A stretch of 64,000 bases of DNA, from contig CAVPNX010000029.1 of assembly GCA_963706885.1 (NCBI GenBank), forward strand, positions 1 through 64,000, written 5' to 3'. The position numbers were made by a program, and so were the translations under genes. Shown here one piece after another: positions 59,585-64,000 of the stretch (position 1 is its first letter; every line of letters starts with the position of its first letter). The notes under the pieces are model-generated. The model made no database searches and had not been told where the DNA came from. It saw only the letters and a program-made list of their open reading frames with translations. Source of the stretch: Prado023 sp963706885 (GTDB taxonomy: Bacteria > Actinomycetota > Actinomycetes > S36-B12 > CAIYMF01).

Positions 59585-60523
59585 TCAGCCGATGGTCCGC
59601 TCCAGGAAGGCCAGCACGTCGGCCTGGACCTCATCACGGTTCGTCTCGTTGACCAACTCGTGACGGGCGCCGGGGTAGATCCGGACCTCGACGCCGCTCA
59701 GGCCGGCGGCCCGAAGCTCGTCGGCCAGCTTCTGCACTCCCTTGCCCTTGCGCCCCACGGGATCCGCGTCCCCTGCCGTGAGCAGGATCGGCAGGTCCTT
59801 GGGCGCCACGTCCCCGAAGCCGGTGTGGGCCACGGTCTCCCGTCCACCGATGAAGTCCACCCAGGCCTGATTGCTGAACCGGAACCCGGTGCGGGGGTCC
59901 GCGAGGAAGATGTCGACCTCGGCCTCATCACGCGTCAGCCAGTCCGAATCGGTGCGCGTCGGGCGGAAGCCGAGGTTGTACGGTGCGAAGGCGAGGTCGT
60001 CGAGGATCGCGCTGCGACCGCGCGGGCCGTGCAGCCGGCGTTCGACCCGGGCCGCCTGCAGGAAGGCCTCGTAGCTGATGCCCCCCGGGGCGTCGGAGCC
60101 GGTGAGGACGACGGCGTCCCACGGCGACGGCGCGTGCAGGGCCAGGGCGGACTGGGCGACGAAGGAGCCCATGCTGTGGGCGAAGAGCGCCACCCGTCGG
60201 CCCGCGCCGTCGTGGCCGGCGCGACCGATCTCCGCGCGGACGGCCAGCAGGTCGGTGACGACGAGGGTGAACCCGTCCTCGTCGGCGAAGTGCCCGAGGT
60301 CCTCGTCGGTGCGCGCCGTGCCGCCATGTCCGCGGTGATCGTGGGCCCACACGGCGAAGCCCGCATCGACCAGGTGCCCGGCCAGCCGGGCGTAGCGGCC
60401 GGCGTGCTCGGCCATCCCGTGGCTGATCTGGACAACCCCTCGTGGCTCATCGGCCGGGCGCCAGCGTCGGACGTGCACGGACACGCCGTCGGGCATGGGC
60501 AGGTCGAACTCGTCGGTGCGCAT
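59585..60523 (-). CDS. alpha/beta hydrolase (monoacylglycerol-lipase-like)
   Basis: 312 residues. Nucleophile elbow AHSMGSF, the oxyanion region VQISHGMAEHAGRYARLA and AHDHRGHGGT, catalytic Asp in LLTAGDADPVG and His in YPGARHELVNET. The start and HGMAEH motif are typical of lysophospholipase/monoglyceride lipase (YhdE/PldB type). TAGGGT (60536-60531) lies 7 nt before ATG 60523; leaderless. Confidence 0.92.
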   Translation of the reverse strand: MRTDEFDLPMPDGVSVHVRRWRPADEPRGVVQISHGMAEHAGRYARLAGHLVDAGFAVWAHDHRGHGGTARTDEDLGHFADEDGFTLVVTDLLAVRAEIGRAGHDGAGRRVALFAHSMGSFVAQSALALHAPSPWDAVVLTGSDAPGGISYEAFLQAARVERRLHGPRGRSAILDDLAFAPYNLGFRPTRTDSDWLTRDEAEVDIFLADPRTGFRFSNQAWVDFIGGRETVAHTGFGDVAPKDLPILLTAGDADPVGRKGKGVQKLADELRAAGLSGVEVRIYPGARHELVNETNRDEVQADVLAFLERTIG

Positions 60524-60575
60524 GGCGGCGACCCTAGCCCAGCGCGCTGGTTCCAGCGGCGCCGCGACAGGTTGG

Positions 60576-60806
60576 CTACTGGACCCGGCGGGCGGCCTTG
60601 ACCTTGTCCATCTCGTGGATGATCGCGGTCGCGTACCCGTGGGACAGCTCATGCTCGTCGCGCAACCAGTTGACCCGGTCGTCGAACCGGGTGAAGGACG
60701 GACCATCCTCGACCACGGCGAACCACTCCTTCATCGGCTTGCCGGTCGCCTCGGGGACACGTTCGACAAGCAGCTGGTGGGTCTCCTCGGAGTGGTGCAG
60801 GGTCAT
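60576..60806 (-). CDS. DUF4287-like small protein
   Basis: 76 residues. TGKPMKEWFAVVEDGP followed by VNWLRDEHELSHGYATAIIHE matches the DUF4287 domain (a helical, DNA-ligase-associated or stand-alone domain of unknown role). ATG 60806 is used because AGGAG lies 6 nt upstream; the ATG at 60812 sits on the ribosome site itself. Confidence 0.8.
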   Translation of the reverse strand: MTLHHSEETHQLLVERVPEATGKPMKEWFAVVEDGPSFTRFDDRVNWLRDEHELSHGYATAIIHEMDKVKAARRVQ

Positions 60807-60898
60807 GGGCATCTCCTCTTGGCCGGCGTTCTGGTCCTACCGTAACCCTCGTGGAGGGTGTGGTGCCAGCGCACCCCGGTACCGGGTAGCGTGCCGGG

Positions 60899-61261
60899 GT
60901 GAGCCTGCTCGATCCGACTCCAGCGCCGGAGGATCCTGACCGCCTGATCCTTGAGGCCACGCGGACCTGCGACCGGCTGCGGTCGATGTCCCTGGTGCGT
61001 CTGGCGGCGTCCCTGCCGGACGGCCGGAGCCGGGCTCGCGCCGCGTTCGATCTGGCCCAGTCGCTGGCTGACGAGGGCGCCGTGCTGGCTGGGCGACCCA
61101 CCCGGACCCTGCCGGACCTGGCCGACCCGGCCGCCGGGGACGTCCTGGCGGTCTGCGCCCAGGACCTCGCCGAGGAGGTCGCCGATCACCGGGGCGACGC
61201 CGCGGCGGTGGCCTGCCGACACGCGGTCGAGGGCCTCATCGCCCTGCGCCAGTCGCTGTGA
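60899..61261 (+). CDS. hypothetical helical protein
   Basis: 120 residues, all-helical composition, with RLILEATRTCDRLRSMSLVRLA and a C-terminal DVLAVCAQDLAEEVADH segment. No family recognised. A TAGCGT -10 (60887-60892) lies 6 nt before GTG 60899, which supports real leaderless expression; it is divergent from the DUF4287 gene. Confidence 0.65.
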   Translation: MSLLDPTPAPEDPDRLILEATRTCDRLRSMSLVRLAASLPDGRSRARAAFDLAQSLADEGAVLAGRPTRTLPDLADPAAGDVLAVCAQDLAEEVADHRGDAAAVACRHAVEGLIALRQSL

Positions 61262-61289
61262 GCCCACGTCGCCCGACGACCGGTGGGAG

Positions 61290-62101
61290 TCAGGACGGCG
61301 CGGCGGTGATGGCCCGGCGGCCCCGGTGCGGCGTCAGTCCCAGCGCCGCGAGGACCGGGGCAACCAGGGTGGCGCCGAGCCGGCGGTAGCCCATGGAGGA
61401 GGGGTGGAAGCGGTCCGGGCCGAAGAACGCCTCGGCGTTGGCCTCGAACTCCGGACCCAGCAGGTCGTAGAGGCTCACGGGCCGGGCTCCCACCCGGGTC
61501 GCGGCCCGGCGTTGCGCGGCGGCCAGTGAGCGTGAGCGCTCCCGTGCCACCCACTTCAGCGGGGGGCCCACGGGGCGCACCGTGCCGAGGTCGGGGCAGG
61601 TGCCGACCACGACTGCCGTCCCCGCGTCGATGAGCCGGGCGATGGCGGTCTCCAACCGTCGGGCGGCCAGCGCCCGGGGCACCATGTGGGTCACGTCGTT
61701 GGCCCCGACGATGATCACAGCCACATGCGGTCGTGCGCTCAGGCATCGGGTCACCTGGCGGTCGAGGTCGGAGGACCGCGCACCCACGACGGCGTGGTTG
61801 GTCATGGTCACCGGGCGTCCGCTGGACTCCAGCACGGCGCGCACCAGGACCCCGGCCACCGTGTCGGCGGCGGTGTCCGCGCCCAGCCCGGCGGCCACGG
61901 AGTCGCCGAGCACGGCCAGGCGGATGGACGTGCCCGTGCGCGGGCCGAAGCGGCCGTCCTGGTACGGCGGGACTCCCTGCTGCGGACCGATGTCCCGCTT
62001 GACCGCCCGAGCCTGGGCCGCCAGAACCCCCAGGCTCGCCGCGACCGCCCCCGCCATCCCCCCGCTGCCCCAGGCCGCTGAGCGGCGGGAGACCCCCCGG
62101 G

Positions 62102-62105
<4 letters not shown>
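61290..62105 (-). CDS. SGNH/GDSL hydrolase, exported
   Basis: 271 residues. A weak N-terminal signal or anchor (AGAVAASLGVLAAQARA) is followed by the block I Ser in LAVLGDSVAAGLG, Gly in NHAVVGARSSDL, Asn in VIIVGANDVT, and block V DRFHPSSMGYRRL with the catalytic Asp/His. An esterase acting on lipids or cell-wall acyl groups. ATG 62105 overlaps the msrA stop, so it is cotranslated. Confidence 0.88.
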
Positions 62106-62770
<665 letters not shown>

Positions 62771-62830
62771 ACCCCAAGGGTCGCCCTCGGGTGGGGTCGA
62801 CGCAAGTGCACCGGGTTGCCCGGGTGCGTC

Positions 62831-62867
62831 CGGTAACGCCCTGAATCGCTGCGGGGCCGCGTTACCG
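62831..62867. promoter_or_regulatory. candidate operator upstream of the sugar-binding lipoprotein gene
   Basis: Perfect 9-bp arms CGGTAACGC (62831-62839) and GCGTTACCG (62859-62867), 19 bp apart, in the msrA/solute-binding-protein divergent region (62771-63020). The rest of this region holds a G/C-rich leader with several CCGG-containing short repeats but no gene. Confidence 0.5.
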
Positions 62868-63020
62868 AATCGTTATCTGGGAGGGTCATCCGTGATTGTT
62901 CCGTTGCCGGATTCGGCCCCGGACCGGTGATCGTTCCGGTTGAATCCTCCGTGACGCCCCGACCACCTCGTCGGCAGCGTGGGAAACCCGAGACACACCT
63001 CACACCTTGAAGGGGATTCG

Positions 63021-64000
63021 ATGAAGTTCCGTACCGGAATCGTGGCGCTGGCCGCCGCGGGCCTGACCCTCACCGCCTGCTCGAGCGGCTCCGACACTGC
63101 CACCGAGGTCCCCTCGGCCCCGGCCTCCGATGCCAGCGGCACCTTGAAGGTGTGGCTGATGGACGGCAGCCAGCCGCAGAGCGTGGTCGACACGGTCAAT
63201 GCCGAGTTCAAGGAGGCCTACCCGAACGTTGACGTCCAGGTCGAGCTCCAGCAGTGGGGTGGCATCCAGGACAAGCTGACCACGTCCCTGGGAACCGACT
63301 CCACCCCGGACGTCGTCGAGATCGGCAACAGCCTGACCGCAAAGTACTCCGACGCAGGCCTGCTGGCCGAGCTCGACGCGGCGACCTTCGGCGTGGACGC
63401 CATGCTCCCGGGCCTTCAGGCCTCCGGCGAGCTCGACGGCATCCGCTACGGAATCCCCTACTACGGTGGCGTGCGCATCGTCGTCTACAAGAAGAGCGAC
63501 TTCGAGAAGGCCGGCGTCGAGATCCCCACGACCCTCGACGAGCTGAACACCGTGGCCGGCAAGCTGCAGGAGGCGAACGCCGACAACTCCAAGTACTCGG
63601 GCTTCTACTTCCCGGGCAAGTACTGGTACGGCGCCGTGCCGTTCGTCTGGGACGCCGGTGGCGACATCGCCGTGCAGGACGGTGACCAGTGGGCCGGCAA
63701 GCTCGACACCGCGGAGTCCCGCGCCGGGCTGACGACCCTGAACAACCTGGTCCAGAACTACTCGAAGGCGCCCAAGGACGGCGACGAGACCAAGAACATG
63801 GACGCCTTCAACACGGGCAACGTCGGCATGATGATCGACTCGTGGTGGGCCCCGGGCGCCCTGGATGCCGAGGGCCAGCCGTTCGCCGGCGACATCGGCG
63901 TCTTCGCTCTGCCGGGCACCACCGCCGAGACGACGGCACCCGTCTTCTTCGGTGGCTCGGACCTGGCCGTGTCGGCCAAGAGCGCCCAGCAGGGCCTGGG
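63021..64000 (+). CDS. ABC sugar-transporter substrate-binding lipoprotein (partial)
   Basis: The first 326 residues; it runs off the right edge. The lipobox LTAC gives a lipidated Cys20 after a short signal (RTGIVALAAAGLTL). The mature part starts GTLKVWLMDG, with EFKEAYPNVDVQVELQQWGGIQDKL, TPDVVEIGNSLTAKYSDAGLL and RYGIPYYGGVRIVVYKKSDFEKAG, the family 1 extracellular-binding fold for oligosaccharides. AAGGGGA lies 6 nt before ATG 63021. Permease genes are expected just beyond the window. Confidence 0.93.
   Translation, partial: MKFRTGIVALAAAGLTLTACSSGSDTATEVPSAPASDASGTLKVWLMDGSQPQSVVDTVNAEFKEAYPNVDVQVELQQWGGIQDKLTTSLGTDSTPDVVEIGNSLTAKYSDAGLLAELDAATFGVDAMLPGLQASGELDGIRYGIPYYGGVRIVVYKKSDFEKAGVEIPTTLDELNTVAGKLQEANADNSKYSGFYFPGKYWYGAVPFVWDAGGDIAVQDGDQWAGKLDTAESRAGLTTLNNLVQNYSKAPKDGDETKNMDAFNTGNVGMMIDSWWAPGALDAEGQPFAGDIGVFALPGTTAETTAPVFFGGSDLAVSAKSAQQGL

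Noticed and set aside
58369..59637. Upstream extension of the metallo-hydrolase frame to 653 residues
   Set aside because: It runs antisense through the Bax-inhibitor gene; the homologous start is ATG 58368.

Overview
The window is high-GC actinobacterial chromosome. Evidence: strong G/C third-position bias, many GTG starts, frequent 4-bp stop/start overlaps (ATGA, GTGA), and actinobacterial gene orders: mscL–SAF–fmdB–FTHF cyclo-ligase–glp–rimJ–sepX, glmU–prs–rplY–pth, and mfd–SurA-like lipoprotein–mazG–eno–ftsB/divIC–DUF501–ppx. There is no phage, plasmid, insertion sequence or CRISPR array. I cannot name the genus.

Layout. 1-3.2 kb: a kinase-like/acyl-CoA dehydrogenase pair (minus strand) divergent from a short-chain dehydrogenase. 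3.2-5.6 kb: alkylation repair (Ada-AlkA fusion and Ogt). 5.8-8.4 kb: ferrous iron uptake feoABC under a DtxR-type box. 8.4-9.9 kb: a FUSC exporter and a tiny Cys-rich gene under a CsoR-like copper operator. 10-20.2 kb: pirin, tRNA-Arg, an anion transporter, a GNAT acetyltransferase, a purine permease, a secreted nuclease with lamin-tail domains, and a DrrAB-type ABC exporter. 20.3-26.9 kb: PAC2 protein, mscL and the glp-sepX division cluster. 26.9-30.8 kb: tRNA-Ala, a WS/DGAT acyltransferase and protein mannosyltransferase. 30.8-40.6 kb: rsmI, metG, tatD, rsmA, a secreted phosphatase, ispE, manA and an ABC-F ATPase. 40.8-46.6 kb: MarR/TetR regulators, tRNA-Gln, glmU, tdk, prs, rplY, pth. 46.7-57.5 kb: a CysQ-like phosphatase, mfd, mazG, eno, divIC-like, DUF501, ppx, ACT protein, def and tRNA-Leu. 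57.6-64 kb: a metallo-beta-lactamase-fold hydrolase, Bax-inhibitor-1 protein, alpha/beta hydrolase, SGNH esterase, msrA and the start of a sugar-binding lipoprotein.

Three themes stand out. First, at least eight single-base frame breaks fall inside otherwise well-conserved genes (phosphotransferase, pirin, GNAT, nuclease, WS/DGAT twice, tatD, mazG). That density fits uncorrected indels in the assembly better than genuine decay, because housekeeping genes are affected. Second, many genes have a TAnnnT -10 box 6-8 nt before the start codon and no Shine-Dalgarno sequence, so leaderless transcripts look common. Third, two intergenic regions between convergent genes carry the same four-unit palindromic repeat, about 35 kb apart.

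The best candidate for something little described is the unit at 9.63-9.90 kb: a CsoR-like palindrome inside a sigma70-type promoter, driving a 38-residue protein with six cysteines and ending at a strong hairpin.
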